From positions 1 to 32,309 of the forward strand of contig JANNSU010000092.1 in assembly GCA_031394355.1 (NCBI GenBank): DNA of 32,309 bases, written 5' to 3'. The position numbers and the translations under genes were made by a program. This DNA comes from JAEUMY01 sp031394355 (GTDB taxonomy: Bacteria > Pseudomonadota > Gammaproteobacteria > Burkholderiales > Usitatibacteraceae). Of this stretch, positions 1 to 8,026 are shown in pieces; within the stretch, counting starts at the first letter, position 1, and each line of letters begins with the position of its first letter. The notes under the pieces were generated by a model. It had not been told where the DNA came from and did no database searches. It saw nothing but the letters and a program-made list of their open reading frames with translations.

Positions 1-1
1 A

Positions 2-430
2 GTCAAGCATCACCGTCTCAAGAGCCGGCTGAACGGGTGCACCGATTGGGAGACATTTGACGGCCAAACCACCACGTGCGCATTGCTGGGCGGGATGGGC
101 AATCTGGATGACAACATCCTGCACCTGCCGGTCGGGAGCTATCGCGCGGTGACCCTGCGTACCTACGATCCTGTGTCTGACGAGTGGACCATCTGGTGGC
201 TGGATGGGCGAAATCCGAGTGACATGGATGCGCCGATGCGTGGACGGTTCAGAGAAGGGCGCGGCGAGTTCTTCGCCAATGACATGTTGAATGGACAACC
301 CATTCTCGTTCGCTTCATCTGGTCGGACATGACATCGACGAGTGCCCGGTGGGAGCAAGCCTTTTCAGCGGACAACGGTATTCACTGGGAGATCAACTGG
401 GTGATGACATTCACGCGCCTGCCGGAATGA
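2..430 (+). CDS. Conserved hypothetical protein, 3' part (5' end outside window)
   Basis: The reading frame is open from base 2 of the window and stops with TGA at 428-430, so this is the last 142 residues of a longer protein. An internal ATG at 83 is not the start: the residues before it (KSRLNGCTDWETFDG) continue the same fold-like pattern. Visible features are a GGMGNLD stretch, a 'YRAVTLRTYDP' strand, 'WTIWWLDGR' and a closing 'WEQAFSADNG..WEINWVMTFTR'. This resembles DUF1579-like lipocalin/beta-barrel proteins of unknown function; that assignment is from memory of the family pattern. No catalytic residues can be named. The gene converges on chrA. Confidence 0.75.
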   Translation, partial: VKHHRLKSRLNGCTDWETFDGQTTTCALLGGMGNLDDNILHLPVGSYRAVTLRTYDPVSDEWTIWWLDGRNPSDMDAPMRGRFREGRGEFFANDMLNGQPILVRFIWSDMTSTSARWEQAFSADNGIHWEINWVMTFTRLPE

Positions 431-444
431 GGTTCAGCTGCATT

Positions 445-501
445 GCGACCAACGGGAGTCCGAAAGACTCCAGTTGGACGCTGCAAGCGGTCCCGCAGGG
501 A
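445..501. repeat. Intergenic hairpin repeat family A, copy 1
   Basis: A 16-nt imperfect inverted repeat (445-460 with 466-481, loop CGAAA) is followed by a tail GCGGTCCCGCAGGGA. The right arm plus tail matches 8047-8083 at 29 of 36 positions. Two stem pairs covary between the copies (C-G versus T-A and T-A versus C-G), so the fold itself seems conserved. It lies between convergent genes and could also help termination. Confidence 0.7.
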
Positions 502-585
502 GGCAACGGGGAATTTTCGTCGCATTCAACGTGCCCGGCGGCGAGTCGCCTCAGGCAATTCGGGATCAGTGATCGCAGCGCGAAT

Positions 586-1944
586 TCAGAACAGAGACTT
601 CACCGCCCACCCCGCCAACGCACTCACCGCGATGACTGCCACAACATTCGCCTGCCATCGCACCAGGGCCGCGAATGCCGCCGCCGCAAGCAACGCCGCG
701 ATCAGGTCGAAGCCACCTGCGAAGGGTGCTGAGCTTGAGCTCGCTGGCCAGAACACTTTCCAGCCAAGAAACACCGCGAGATTGACGATCACGCCCACCA
801 CGGCGGCGGTGATGCAGGTGAGCGGCCCGGTCAGGCGTACTTCATCATGACTGGCCTCGACCAGCGGACCACCGGCCAGGATGAAAAAGAATGACGGCAG
901 GAACGTGAAAAACGTTGCGACCAACGCACACACCACGGCCATGCCAATGATGGCGGGGCCGGACATGAAGGCGCCGGATGCCGCCCGTGTTGCTTCGGTC
1001 CACCCGCCGACAAAGCCGATGAAGGTGACGATCATGATGAGCGGTCCCGGCGTCGATTCGCCCAGCGCCAGACCGTCCATCATCTGCGCTGCTGTCAGCC
1101 ATTGGTACTGCTGCACAGCGCCGTCGAACACGTAGGGCAAGACCGCGTAGGCACCGCCGAACGTGAGCAGCGCTGCCTTGGTGAAGAACCAGGCCATGGC
1201 CAGCGGCGTGGAGTCCACGCCAAACGCCGCGCCCAGCAATGTCACTGCGCCCACGCCCAACACCAGCGTAACGATGATGATGAGCGCCAGCCGACGATGC
1301 GAATATTCGCAATGCTTTGGCGTCGGCGTGCCGCTGTGGATGATGGCGTCAGTTGAATCGGGCATCGCGGCACCATGACCTTTCCCATCTGTTGCAAAGA
1401 AGTCAGGCCAAGTGCGTACCGTAACAAAGCCAATCAGTGCCGCACCCAGCAGGATCAGCGGAAACGGCACACTGAACACGAACAGCGCGACAAACGCAGC
1501 AACAGCCACACTCCAAAGCAGCGGATGCTTCAGCGTCCGCGTCCCGATGCGCCATGCCGCCGCCAGCACCAGCGCCGTCACGGCTGCCTTCACGCCGTAG
1601 AGCACAGCCGCCACCACCGGCAACGCCGCGTAAGCCATGTAGAGCCACGACAGCCCAATCAAGATCAGCAGCGAAGGCAAGACGAAGAGCGCTCCCGCGA
1701 CTATGCCGCCCCAAGTGCCATGCATCAGCCAGCCGAGATAAGTCGCGAGCTGCTGCGCCTCCGGCCCCGGCAGCACCATGCAGTAGTTCAGTGCATGCAG
1801 GAACCGGCGCTCCGAGATCCAGCGTTTCACATCCACCAGCTCGCGATGCATGATCGCAATCTGCCCCGCCGGGCCGCCGAAGCTGATCCAGCCCAGCTTC
1901 CACCAGAAGCGCAGTGCTTCGGAAAACGGGATGCCGTGGTTCAT
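586..1944 (-). CDS. chrA: Chromate transporter ChrA (two-domain CHR family)
   Basis: Inner-membrane chromate efflux protein of the long CHR family, 452 aa, with two homologous CHR domains. Domain 1 has FGGPAGQIAIMHRE and LPGPEAQQLATYLGW. Domain 2 has FGGAYAVLPYV and LGESTPGPLIMIVTFIGFVGGW. Many hydrophobic segments are visible. A longer frame begins at 1998, but the ATG at 1944 overlaps the stop of the upstream gene as ATGA, which argues for translational coupling and this start. The linker between the two domains carries one copy of the dispersed palindrome (1298-1311), read as CEYSH. Known function: proton-motive-force-driven chromate export. The neighbouring ChrB-type protein supports that role. 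Confidence 0.93.
   Translation of the reverse strand: MNHGIPFSEALRFWWKLGWISFGGPAGQIAIMHRELVDVKRWISERRFLHALNYCMVLPGPEAQQLATYLGWLMHGTWGGIVAGALFVLPSLLILIGLSWLYMAYAALPVVAAVLYGVKAAVTALVLAAAWRIGTRTLKHPLLWSVAVAAFVALFVFSVPFPLILLGAALIGFVTVRTWPDFFATDGKGHGAAMPDSTDAIIHSGTPTPKHCEYSHRRLALIIIVTLVLGVGAVTLLGAAFGVDSTPLAMAWFFTKAALLTFGGAYAVLPYVFDGAVQQYQWLTAAQMMDGLALGESTPGPLIMIVTFIGFVGGWTEATRAASGAFMSGPAIIGMAVVCALVATFFTFLPSFFFILAGGPLVEASHDEVRLTGPLTCITAAVVGVIVNLAVFLGWKVFWPASSSSAPFAGGFDLIAALLAAAAFAALVRWQANVVAVIAVSALAGWAVKSLF
1298..1311. repeat. Dispersed palindrome TGCGAATATTCGCA, in chrA
   Basis: Full 14-bp perfect palindrome inside chrA, in the frame that reads E-Y-S, in the linker between the two CHR domains. 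Confidence 0.9.
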
Positions 1945-2765
1945 TTTGGATAGTTCCAGTTGTGACGCTCCACTTTCCCCGTCACGTCGCTTCGGCACCA
2001 GGCATACAGCGCGTCGTAGATCGCCATGCCTTGCGCGAGCATGGCGTGGTCATCCGTGATGGTTGCGGACAAGCCCAGTGACAGCGCATGCAACCCTGCC
2101 GCCTCGAGTGCCAGCTCGGGATGATCGGTATCCGCGCCCCGCACGATGTCAGCCAGCCTGTTCAGCGCCGGGTGCGCCAGCTCGTGGTCGTCGATGAACG
2201 CATCGAAACTGCAACGGTCACCCCGATGAGTGAACTGCACGCCAGGCACGTCGTAGGCTGTCGAACCTGTGGCGGCTGCTTCCTGCATGACGCGCTCCGC
2301 CGGTAGATACAGAAACTCCGCGAAGGGATCAATGAAGCGCCGAATCAACCAGGGGCAAGCGATGCGATCCACCTTCGGCCGCTCGCGGGTGATCCAACGG
2401 CTGGGCTGGTTGGGGGGCGAGGGAATCAGCGGCGTTCGGCGTACCGTCGGGCCGCCAGCTTCCATCCACGCCTCGATGCCACCTTCAAGAAAAGCGGCAT
2501 CCAATCCTTCAATTCGCAATGCTGCAGTGGTGTTCTTGCTGATTTCATGGCCATGCACGCAATACACAACGATCCGGCGATGACGGGGCAGATAGCGCGC
2601 CCACTCCGCCGTCATGCCTGGATCGCGCCAACTGGCGCCCGCGATCAGGTGGGTGGCATTGATGAAAGCAACGTCACGGCGCACATCCAGCAACAACGGC
2701 GCTTGGGCTGAGCCGTGAACGGCGAGCATTTGGGAAACTGAAACGGAAAAAGACAGGGCATCCAT
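1941..2765 (-). CDS. chrB: Rhodanese - ChrB C-terminal domain fusion (chromate resistance)
   Basis: A 274-aa protein with a rhodanese domain at about residues 10-105 (LLLDVRR; active-site loop VVYCVHGHEIS with Cys69) and a ChrB C-terminal domain from about 122 (RWITRERPKVDRIACPWLIRRFIDP, the family hallmark) to the end. Start chosen at the ATG ending at 2765 because GAGG sits 6 nt upstream; longer versions from 2789 or 2771 have no better site. It overlaps chrA by ATGA, so the two form one operon. Family knowledge: ChrB-type proteins regulate or assist chromate resistance; the rhodanese part may handle reduced sulfur or chromate-derived stress. That second statement is inference. Symbol is approximate, since canonical ChrB lacks a rhodanese domain. 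Confidence 0.88.
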   Translation of the reverse strand: MDALSFSVSVSQMLAVHGSAQAPLLLDVRRDVAFINATHLIAGASWRDPGMTAEWARYLPRHRRIVVYCVHGHEISKNTTAALRIEGLDAAFLEGGIEAWMEAGGPTVRRTPLIPSPPNQPSRWITRERPKVDRIACPWLIRRFIDPFAEFLYLPAERVMQEAAATGSTAYDVPGVQFTHRGDRCSFDAFIDDHELAHPALNRLADIVRGADTDHPELALEAAGLHALSLGLSATITDDHAMLAQGMAIYDALYAWCRSDVTGKVERHNWNYPK

Positions 2766-2911
2766 GAGCATCCTCGCGTCTGTGGGCACGCAGCGCCATG
2801 AAGCTGGAGACGCGTGACCAGTGAAGCAGCGCTTGGACGGGGTGCCGTCTGATCGGGAGTCTGCATATCCCGAAGCGCAAATGGTAGCTAAGCCAAGCCC
2901 ACTTCTGCAAG

Positions 2912-2931
2912 TGATTTTGCTTGATTTTGCT
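2912..2931. repeat. Tandem 10-bp direct repeat
   Basis: TGATTTTGCT is repeated twice head to tail, abutting the stop codon of the NUDIX gene and upstream of the chrB leader. AT-rich in an otherwise GC-rich region. No function can be assigned. Confidence 0.5.
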
Positions 2932-3347
2932 TATCTCGCTGCGGACAGCGCGACACCGCACGCAGCCTCGATCGACCTTCGATAGCCAACAGGCAAGGTC
3001 TCCGGCAGCGACGCCGTGCTGAATACCGCCCACGCCAGGTGTTCATGGCTGACTGTTGGAGCGAATACGCCAGTCACGGTACACACGTAGGTCACGATGA
3101 AAACGCTGCGACCTGGAATCACTTCGAACACGTAGCTGTCCAGAATGGCACCTGCTTTCGCGGCCACGCCCAACTCCTCCTCGATCTCGCGCACGAGACA
3201 TTCCTGGGGCGTCTCTCCCGGGTCCAGCCGGCCGCCGGGCAGTTCCCACTCATCGCGGTCGTTCTGCAGCAGCACGACCTCGCCTGACTCGGTGAACAGG
3301 ATCGCCTTGATCGAAATGGGGATTGATGCGGAAAGATGGTGGGTCAT
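2931..3347 (-). CDS. NUDIX hydrolase
   Basis: A 138-aa NUDIX-fold pyrophosphohydrolase that cleaves nucleoside diphosphates linked to another group (X). The full Nudix box is present at residues 39-61: GRLDPGE, then REIEEELGV after seven residues, matching GX5EX7REUXEEXGU with all metal-binding glutamates. The frame is open upstream to 3518, but residues before MTHHLSASIPISIKAIL do not look like NUDIX sequence and would run across the divergent promoter region, so the ATG at 3347 is taken. No strong ribosome site is visible. The substrate cannot be told; the small single-domain form fits MutT-like house-cleaning enzymes. It is divergent from the TAXI receptor gene. Confidence 0.88.
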   Translation of the reverse strand: MTHHLSASIPISIKAILFTESGEVVLLQNDRDEWELPGGRLDPGETPQECLVREIEEELGVAAKAGAILDSYVFEVIPGRSVFIVTYVCTVTGVFAPTVSHEHLAWAVFSTASLPETLPVGYRRSIEAACGVALSAAR

Positions 3348-3430
3348 TGGCGGAAAGTATGTACAGAATGGGGAACCAAGACAGCGGCAATCCGCATTTT
3401 TTTGAAAAATGTCAGCCCCGCTCAGCGCCA

Positions 3431-3444
3431 TGCGAATATTCGCA
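3431..3444. repeat. Dispersed palindrome TGCGAATATTCGCA, intergenic
   Basis: Full 14-bp palindrome in the divergent promoter region between the NUDIX gene and the TAXI receptor gene, 35 bp upstream of the latter's ATG, an operator-like position. Confidence 0.9.
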
Positions 3445-3478
3445 TGGAGCCGCCCATTCAACCGAACTTGAGCCCGCC

Positions 3479-4417
3479 ATGAAGACATTGCTTCTTGCTG
3501 CAACACTGCTTGCCACATCCGTCCACGCGCAGGACATCACCACCTTTCGCCTCGCCACTGCCACACCCGGCGGCGGCTTTCAGGTGTTTGGCAAAGCGCT
3601 GGCGGAATCGGTTGCGGTCACAGCAGCGAATATTCGCATCACCCCGCAAGCCACGGCTGGCAGCGCCGAAAACTTTGGCCTACTGCTCGAGCGCAAGGTG
3701 GACATGGCACTCATCCAAGGCGATGCTGCCTATCAGGCTTTTGCCGAGCGGCCTGAAGTGGCGCGCAATCTCGCCGTGCTGTGGGTGACCTACCCCGGTC
3801 CCGGTGCGTTCATGGTGATGGCGGATTCACCCTATCGCACCATCGCGGACTTGAAGGGCAAGCGCATCGCCTGGGGCACGCGCGCCACCGGCCTGCGACT
3901 GCTGGCGCGTGATGTGATGCGGGGCATTGGCCTCGACACGGAAAAGGACTTCGCCTCCATCGTTCTGGAGCGCGCGGCGGACGGGCCGAAGATGGTGCTG
4001 AACGGCGAAGCGGATGCGCTGTGGGGCGGTGGCATCGGCTGGCCCGGCTTCGAGGCGCTGGCCAACAGTCCCGGCGGTGCGCGTTTCATCGCACCATCCG
4101 TGGATGACATTGCGAATATTCGCAAGGCGAAACCCACGTTGCGAGAGATGGACATTCCAGCAGGCAGTTACAAGGGGCAGACCGATGCGGTGAAATCCGT
4201 CGGGCTGTGGTCGGTGATCATGGTGCGACGGGACATGCCGGATGCCGAGGTGGCTGCGCTGGTCACGGCGCTGCGTGGCGCGGAAGCTGAACTGGCGAAA
4301 CGCTTGCCGCAAGCGGCGTTCGCGACTGCCACCAACACGTTGCGCGAGGCGGATGCAGAGCGGCTGCATCCGGCGGTAAGGAAAGCGCTGGAGACGGCGG
4401 CAACGCCAAAACCATAG
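3479..4417 (+). CDS. TAXI-family TRAP transporter solute-binding protein
   Basis: Periplasmic substrate receptor, 312 aa. A Sec signal peptide (MKTLLLAATLLATSVHA, cleavage before QD) opens the protein, which supports the ATG at 3479 over a longer in-frame start at 3323. The mature part has the family pattern: FRLATATPGGGFQVFGKALAE (TAXI N-terminal GG motif), SAENFGLLLERKVDMALIQGDAAY, DLKGKRIAWGTRATG. TAXI receptors feed 4TM-12TM TRAP permeases, but no permease gene is adjacent, so this is an orphan receptor in this window. Two copies of the dispersed palindrome lie inside the gene (3626-3637 and 4111-4124), both read as A-N-I-R, and a third lies just upstream. Substrate unknown. Confidence 0.88.
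   Translation: MKTLLLAATLLATSVHAQDITTFRLATATPGGGFQVFGKALAESVAVTAANIRITPQATAGSAENFGLLLERKVDMALIQGDAAYQAFAERPEVARNLAVLWVTYPGPGAFMVMADSPYRTIADLKGKRIAWGTRATGLRLLARDVMRGIGLDTEKDFASIVLERAADGPKMVLNGEADALWGGGIGWPGFEALANSPGGARFIAPSVDDIANIRKAKPTLREMDIPAGSYKGQTDAVKSVGLWSVIMVRRDMPDAEVAALVTALRGAEAELAKRLPQAAFATATNTLREADAERLHPAVRKALETAATPKP
3626..3637. repeat. Dispersed palindrome GCGAATATTCGC, in TAXI gene (1)
   Basis: 12-bp core with A on both flanks, so the outer base pair is broken. Reads A-N-I-R in the TAXI receptor. Confidence 0.88.
4111..4124. repeat. Dispersed palindrome TGCGAATATTCGCA, in TAXI gene (2)
   Basis: Full 14-bp palindrome, again reading A-N-I-R, 485 bp from the previous copy in the same gene. 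Confidence 0.9.
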
Positions 4418-4423
4418 GTAACC

Positions 4424-4500
4424 CGTCGTCCCGTGCTTGACACGGGACCCAGCGTCGTTCGCTCGAAAATCACTGGATTCCGACTTTCGTCGGAATGACG
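4424..4500. repeat. Intergenic double-hairpin repeat family B, copy 1
   Basis: Two perfect 8-bp hairpins (4428-4435 with 4441-4448; 4477-4484 with 4489-4496) are joined by a linker. The linker segment CCAGCG..TTCG.TCGAA...CACTGG matches 27757-27784 at 22 of 28 positions. It sits between convergent genes, so it may also stop transcription from both sides, although no strong T-run follows. Confidence 0.7.
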
Positions 4501-4549
4501 AAATTTGGTGCGACCGACGCTGAGCTGGGATGACTGGCGAGCACTACGC

Positions 4550-4975
4550 TCACATCACGACACAGAAATTGAACCCCTGCGCCCTGCCCTCGCCCTTGCG
4601 CGCAAGGGCCAGCGCAAGTTCGAGCTCTTCCACCACGTCGTCGTGCTGATTCGACAGCAAACCGAAGCGCACCTTCTCCTTGCGAATATTCGCCAGCAAT
4701 CCCTCCAGCATGCGAATGCCGTCTGCCAATTCCAGCCACTGCCCCTTCAGCGCCATGACCTCGCTGGTCGAAGACATGCCTTCCGGCAGTTCCGCGTCGT
4801 CGTTCATGTTGAATTGCAGGTCAGTCGTATCGCACGTGGACTGGAATGACGGCAGGCCGAGCTTCTGCGTGAGCTGCTCCAGCTTGTCGGTGTGCTTGTA
4901 CAAGGCGTAGAGGTCCGATTCGTCGGACTCGACCTTGCCGTCGATTCGGAGGTTGGACCAGAGGACGGTGCTCAT
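4550..4975 (-). CDS. Hypothetical protein, 141 aa
   Basis: Not recognised with certainty. A soluble acidic protein with the opening MSTVLWSNLRIDGKVESDESDLYALYKH, followed by a Leu/Lys helical region, then CDTTDLQFNMNDD, and a long helix (VMALKGQWLELADGIRMLEGLLANIRKEK) ending in Ala/Leu-rich sequence. No signal peptide or membrane segment. Codon use and the absence of a competing frame support it as real. No clear ribosome site precedes the ATG. It carries a palindrome copy (4682-4693) read as A-N-I-R. It stands alone between the repeat at 4424-4500 and the toxin-antitoxin pair. Confidence 0.72.
   Translation of the reverse strand: MSTVLWSNLRIDGKVESDESDLYALYKHTDKLEQLTQKLGLPSFQSTCDTTDLQFNMNDDAELPEGMSSTSEVMALKGQWLELADGIRMLEGLLANIRKEKVRFGLLSNQHDDVVEELELALALARKGEGRAQGFNFCVVM
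4682..4693. repeat. Dispersed palindrome GCGAATATTCGC, in hypothetical gene
   Basis: 12-bp core with T on the left and C on the right. Reads A-N-I-R on the minus strand. Confidence 0.88.
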
Positions 4976-5004
4976 GGGGGATATCTAAATAGCGTTACCG
5001 TAAA

Positions 5005-5016
5005 GCGAATATTCGC
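5005..5016. repeat. Dispersed palindrome GCGAATATTCGC, intergenic
   Basis: 12-bp core, 12 bp beyond the stop codon of the YoeB-type toxin gene. There is no T-run after it on the minus strand, so it does not look like a terminator. Confidence 0.88.
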
Positions 5017-5028
5017 AGGGCAGCCAAC

Positions 5029-5292
5029 CTATTCGTAGTGCGTCCACATTCGAAGTACACGCAACATCTTTTCCTTCTTGTGCACTTCATAGACCAGACG
5101 ATGCTGAATGTTGATCCGCCTTGAATAGCAACCGGCCAGGTCGCCAACCAGCTTCTCGAAGGGTGGAGGGTTGGTGAACGGGTCTCCAGCCAGCAATTCC
5201 AGAAGATCGGATGCCTTCGGTTTCAGACCGGCGTCCGAGAGCTTGCGCGCATCCTTGACCGCCTGCTTGGAAAAGACAACCTGCCAACTCAC
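5029..5292 (-). CDS. yoeB: YoeB/Txe-family mRNA interferase toxin
   Basis: An 87-aa RelE-fold toxin that cleaves mRNA at the ribosome. Family signatures are FSKQAVKDARKL near the N-terminus, NPPPFEKLVGDLAGCYSRRINIQHRLVYEV (catalytic Glu and Arg region) and the closing RMWTHYE, which contains the terminal His-Tyr typical of YoeB. The likely start is a GTG at 5292, 12 nt after the antitoxin stop; no strong ribosome site of its own is visible, which suggests translation coupled to the antitoxin. It follows a YefM/Phd antitoxin gene, the standard order. No truncation is seen. Confidence 0.92.
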   Translation of the reverse strand: MSWQVVFSKQAVKDARKLSDAGLKPKASDLLELLAGDPFTNPPPFEKLVGDLAGCYSRRINIQHRLVYEVHKKEKMLRVLRMWTHYE

Positions 5293-5304
5293 AGGCAGGA
5301 CACC

Positions 5305-5547
5305 CTACCAATCAAGTTTCTTGGCGCTCTTGGACAGCGGCTCCTTGCGCGCCTTCACGATGGACTCACGCATGCCAGGAATGGAGAGCAGATACAGCGT
5401 CTCCTGAATGGCTTGCCAGTCCTCCTCAGAAACGAGCACCGCGCTTTTGCGCTTGCCAGCAATGTGAACAGGCTGATGTGAATCCGCCGCCTGATCGATC
5501 AGGCGGTAGAGGTTGGCGCGGGCTTCAGTGGCGGTCAGTGTCGGCAT
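5305..5547 (-). CDS. yefM: YefM/Phd-family antitoxin
   Basis: An 80-aa antitoxin with the Phd/YefM N-terminal DNA-binding and dimer domain (MPTLTATEARANLYRLIDQAADSHQPVHIAGKRKSAVLVSEEDWQAI) and a basic C-terminal tail expected to wrap the toxin. The ATG at 5547 has AAAGGAG six nt upstream, a strong site consistent with the higher antitoxin synthesis these systems need. It is probably autoregulated through the inverted repeat at 5569-5586. The toxin gene lies 12 nt downstream. Confidence 0.93.
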   Translation of the reverse strand: MPTLTATEARANLYRLIDQAADSHQPVHIAGKRKSAVLVSEEDWQAIQETLYLLSIPGMRESIVKARKEPLSKSAKKLDW

Positions 5548-5566
5548 AGGATGCTCCTTTGTTCAG

Positions 5567-5596
5567 ATCGTACGTTAATACGTACGCAATAGTCAA
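5567..5596 (-). promoter_or_regulatory. Promoter and operator of the yefM-yoeB pair
   Basis: On the minus strand TTGACT (5591-5596) and TACGAT (5567-5572) are spaced by 18 nt. The spacer holds an imperfect palindrome CGTACGTTAATACGTACG (5569-5586, 7-bp arms), placed where an antitoxin-toxin complex would block the promoter. The -35 box overlaps the stop codon of the upstream membrane-protein gene. Confidence 0.62.
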
Positions 5597-6006
5597 CCCA
5601 ATCCCGACACGGAAAGCCAGAGTCGCCAGAGAGTCGAGAGTGTCCCCGGTCCGAATATAGCTTGCAAAAGCGACCCAACGAAAGCGAGCACAACAAAAAG
5701 ATCGAAAACAAAGACGATTTCTCGGTGTTCCCACATGGTGATTTCACCACTGCCAAGCAAGAATGTGCCGCTCTTGCCTGCCAGTGAACGAAGCACGTAG
5801 TGGATCGCCATGAATGAAGCGATAAACAGAGCAAGAAACTCACGCGATTCTAGATTGTGGAAGTACCAGGAACAGGCAAGCACAAGAGCCCAGACACCGT
5901 GCATTGCCGGAATGAGCGGCAGCGGCAGTCCCAAGTTTGGAATGAGACGCCAAGGTCCTTGAACCTCAGCTTCCCATTTCGAGCGCCTTCTCTGTGGGTC
6001 ATTCAT
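5593..6006 (-). CDS. Small membrane protein of unknown function
   Basis: 137 aa. After a short charged N-terminus (MNDPQRRRSKWEAE) three hydrophobic segments are visible, roughly LGLPLPLIPAMHGVWALVLACSWYF, FLALFIASFMAIHYVLRSLA and IVFVFDLFVVLAFVGSLLQAIFG. I do not recognise the family. The ATG at 6006 was chosen because it comes 7 nt after the dinG stop, with no overlap, whereas the longer frame would start inside dinG. Probably co-transcribed with dinG. No catalytic motif can be seen. Confidence 0.65.
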   Translation of the reverse strand: MNDPQRRRSKWEAEVQGPWRLIPNLGLPLPLIPAMHGVWALVLACSWYFHNLESREFLALFIASFMAIHYVLRSLAGKSGTFLLGSGEITMWEHREIVFVFDLFVVLAFVGSLLQAIFGPGTLSTLWRLWLSVSGLG

Positions 6007-6013
6007 GAGGTTT

Positions 6014-7972
6014 CTAGCACCCTGACCCGCCACGAGCAAGAAACCCCACCGCCTCCGCCTCTACCCGGGTCCTCTTCATCCCCGGCAAACTCTGCCAAAT
6101 CCTCTTCCCATACGGCTTGGAAATCAAGCGCGGGTCGCAGATCATCAGCACCCCACGATCCTCCTCATCCCGGATCAACCGTCCCGCGCCCTGCTTCAAA
6201 CTGATGATGGCGTGTGGCAACTGGAAATCCATGAACGCATTGCCGCCGGCCTGATTGATGGCGTCGATGCGCGCGGCCATGACGGGATCGTCGGGCGGGG
6301 CGAAGGGCAGTTTGTCGATGACAACCAGCGACAGCGCCTCGCCTTTCACGTCCACACCTTCCCAGAACGATTGGCTGCCGATGAGCACAGCGTTGCCCGC
6401 AGCGCGGAATCGCTCCAGTAGTTCGCTGCGCGAGCCTTCTCCTTGCTTCAGCAGCGGATACTCCCAGCCCCGCTTCTCCCACTCTGCGCGCAGCAGATCC
6501 GTCGCGCGATCCATGGCGCGCAAACTGGTGAAGAGCAGGAACGCCCTGCCCCCGCTGGCCTCGATGAGCGGCAAGGCTTTCTCCACGACAGCTTGCGAAT
6601 ATTCGCTTGTGTTGGGCTCGGGCATTTGATCGGGTACGTAGAGCAGCGCCTGCTCTTCGTAATTGAACGGTGACGCCCAACCCGCCGTGCGCACGCGCTC
6701 TTCGTCGGTCAGGCCGAGCTCCCGCTGATAGAGCGAAAAATCGGTCTTCACCGCCAGCGTGGCGCTGGTCATGATCCACGCCTGCTTGCGGCCTTCGATC
6801 TGCTTCTGGAATGGATCGGCGACCGACAGCGGCGTGAGCTGCAACACCAGCCCTTGGTGGAACACATCTAGCCAGCGCACGAAGCCTTGATACGACGTGT
6901 CGCGCCAGGCGGTGATGCGCTGCGCGAAGTCATCGGCGCGATTGAGACAATTCTGGATTTCCGGCGCGCGCTCGGCCTGGCTTTCCAGCAGCGCGCGGAA
7001 CTCGACCAGCTTCTCCTGCAGTGCGGTCAATGCTGGATAGAACTCGGGGAATCGGTTGATGGCGCTCTCGGGCAGCTTCAAGTTCTCGCCTTCCACGGCG
7101 ATGCGCACGTCACGCACCGCGCGATCCAGCTCCACGCAGGCGTCAGGCAGCGCCGCGAAATCCTTGGCGTGTTCGATGGCTGCCATGCGAGTATCGCGCG
7201 CCAGCTCGATCAGCTGCGTGGTGGAGACGCTCTCTCCAAAGAACATCGAGGCCGTCTCGGGCAACTGGTGTGCCTCGTCGAAGATGACGGTGTTGCAGGC
7301 AGGCAGGAGCTCGGTGGCGCCTTCATCGGACAGCACCAGGTCGGCAAAAAAGAGATGGTGATTCACCACCAGCACATCCGCCTCCAGCGCTTTCTTGCGC
7401 GCAGTCATCAGGAAACATTCGCTGTGCCGACCGCACTGGCTGCCCAGACAGTTCTCGCGTGTCGAGGTGGCTGCTGACCAGACGCTGGCGCTCTCCGGCA
7501 CGTTGCCGCACTCCGCCTTGTCGCCGGTGTTGCCGTTATCGAGGCCCTGGTCCGCAAACCGCTTGATGGCGTGGATGTGCTTAGCATCTTCACGCGAGAG
7601 GAATCGTCCATCCGACACGGCAGTGTCGAGATGGTGCAGGCAGACATAGTTGGCGCGGCCCTTCAACAGCGCAATGGACACCGGGGCCCCCAACGCATCG
7701 CGCACCATCGGCAAGTCCCGATGGAAAAGCTGATCCTGCAGTGTCTTGGTGCCTGTCGAGATGATGACTTTGCCGCCGGACCGCAGCGCGGGCACCAGAT
7801 ACGCAACCGTCTTGCCAGTGCCTGTTCCGGCCTCGGCGACGAGAACCCGATAGTTGTCGATGGCCGCCTCGATGGCCTCGGCCATTTCGATCTGCTGCGG
7901 GCGGTGACGGAAGCCGGGAATGGCCTGGGCCAGCGGGCCGTCAGGCGCAAAGATCCTTTGCAGCGGGGTCAA
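6014..7972 (-). CDS. ATP-dependent Fe-S helicase, DinG/YoaA family
   Basis: A 652-aa XPD-like superfamily 2 5'-3' DNA helicase acting on damage-related or R-loop structures. Visible motifs: Walker A EAGTGTGKT (47-55), four cysteines spaced for a 4Fe-4S cluster (111, 175, 180, 186; motif NCLGSQCGRHSEC), DEAH box FDEAHQL (232-235), and C-terminal helicase motifs including SFWEGVDVKGEAL and QGAGRLIRDEEDRG. Size and cysteine layout fit YoaA better than the longer E. coli DinG. The start is TTG at 7972: GAGGA stands 6 nt upstream, and an in-frame stop lies just before it, so no earlier start is possible. The small membrane protein gene follows 7 nt downstream. One palindrome copy (6595-6606) reads S-E-Y-S-Q. 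Confidence 0.93.
   Translation of the reverse strand: MTPLQRIFAPDGPLAQAIPGFRHRPQQIEMAEAIEAAIDNYRVLVAEAGTGTGKTVAYLVPALRSGGKVIISTGTKTLQDQLFHRDLPMVRDALGAPVSIALLKGRANYVCLHHLDTAVSDGRFLSREDAKHIHAIKRFADQGLDNGNTGDKAECGNVPESASVWSAATSTRENCLGSQCGRHSECFLMTARKKALEADVLVVNHHLFFADLVLSDEGATELLPACNTVIFDEAHQLPETASMFFGESVSTTQLIELARDTRMAAIEHAKDFAALPDACVELDRAVRDVRIAVEGENLKLPESAINRFPEFYPALTALQEKLVEFRALLESQAERAPEIQNCLNRADDFAQRITAWRDTSYQGFVRWLDVFHQGLVLQLTPLSVADPFQKQIEGRKQAWIMTSATLAVKTDFSLYQRELGLTDEERVRTAGWASPFNYEEQALLYVPDQMPEPNTSEYSQAVVEKALPLIEASGGRAFLLFTSLRAMDRATDLLRAEWEKRGWEYPLLKQGEGSRSELLERFRAAGNAVLIGSQSFWEGVDVKGEALSLVVIDKLPFAPPDDPVMAARIDAINQAGGNAFMDFQLPHAIISLKQGAGRLIRDEEDRGVLMICDPRLISKPYGKRIWQSLPGMKRTRVEAEAVGFLARGGSGC
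6595..6606. repeat. Dispersed palindrome GCGAATATTCGC, in helicase gene
   Basis: 12-bp core flanked by T on both sides. Reads E-Y-S on the minus strand. The next copy is 13 kb away. Confidence 0.88.
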
Positions 7973-8026
7973 TGCATTTCCTCACTCCGAAGCTCAAGCG
8001 AAAACCAGTGCAAACAGGCGCCGGGC

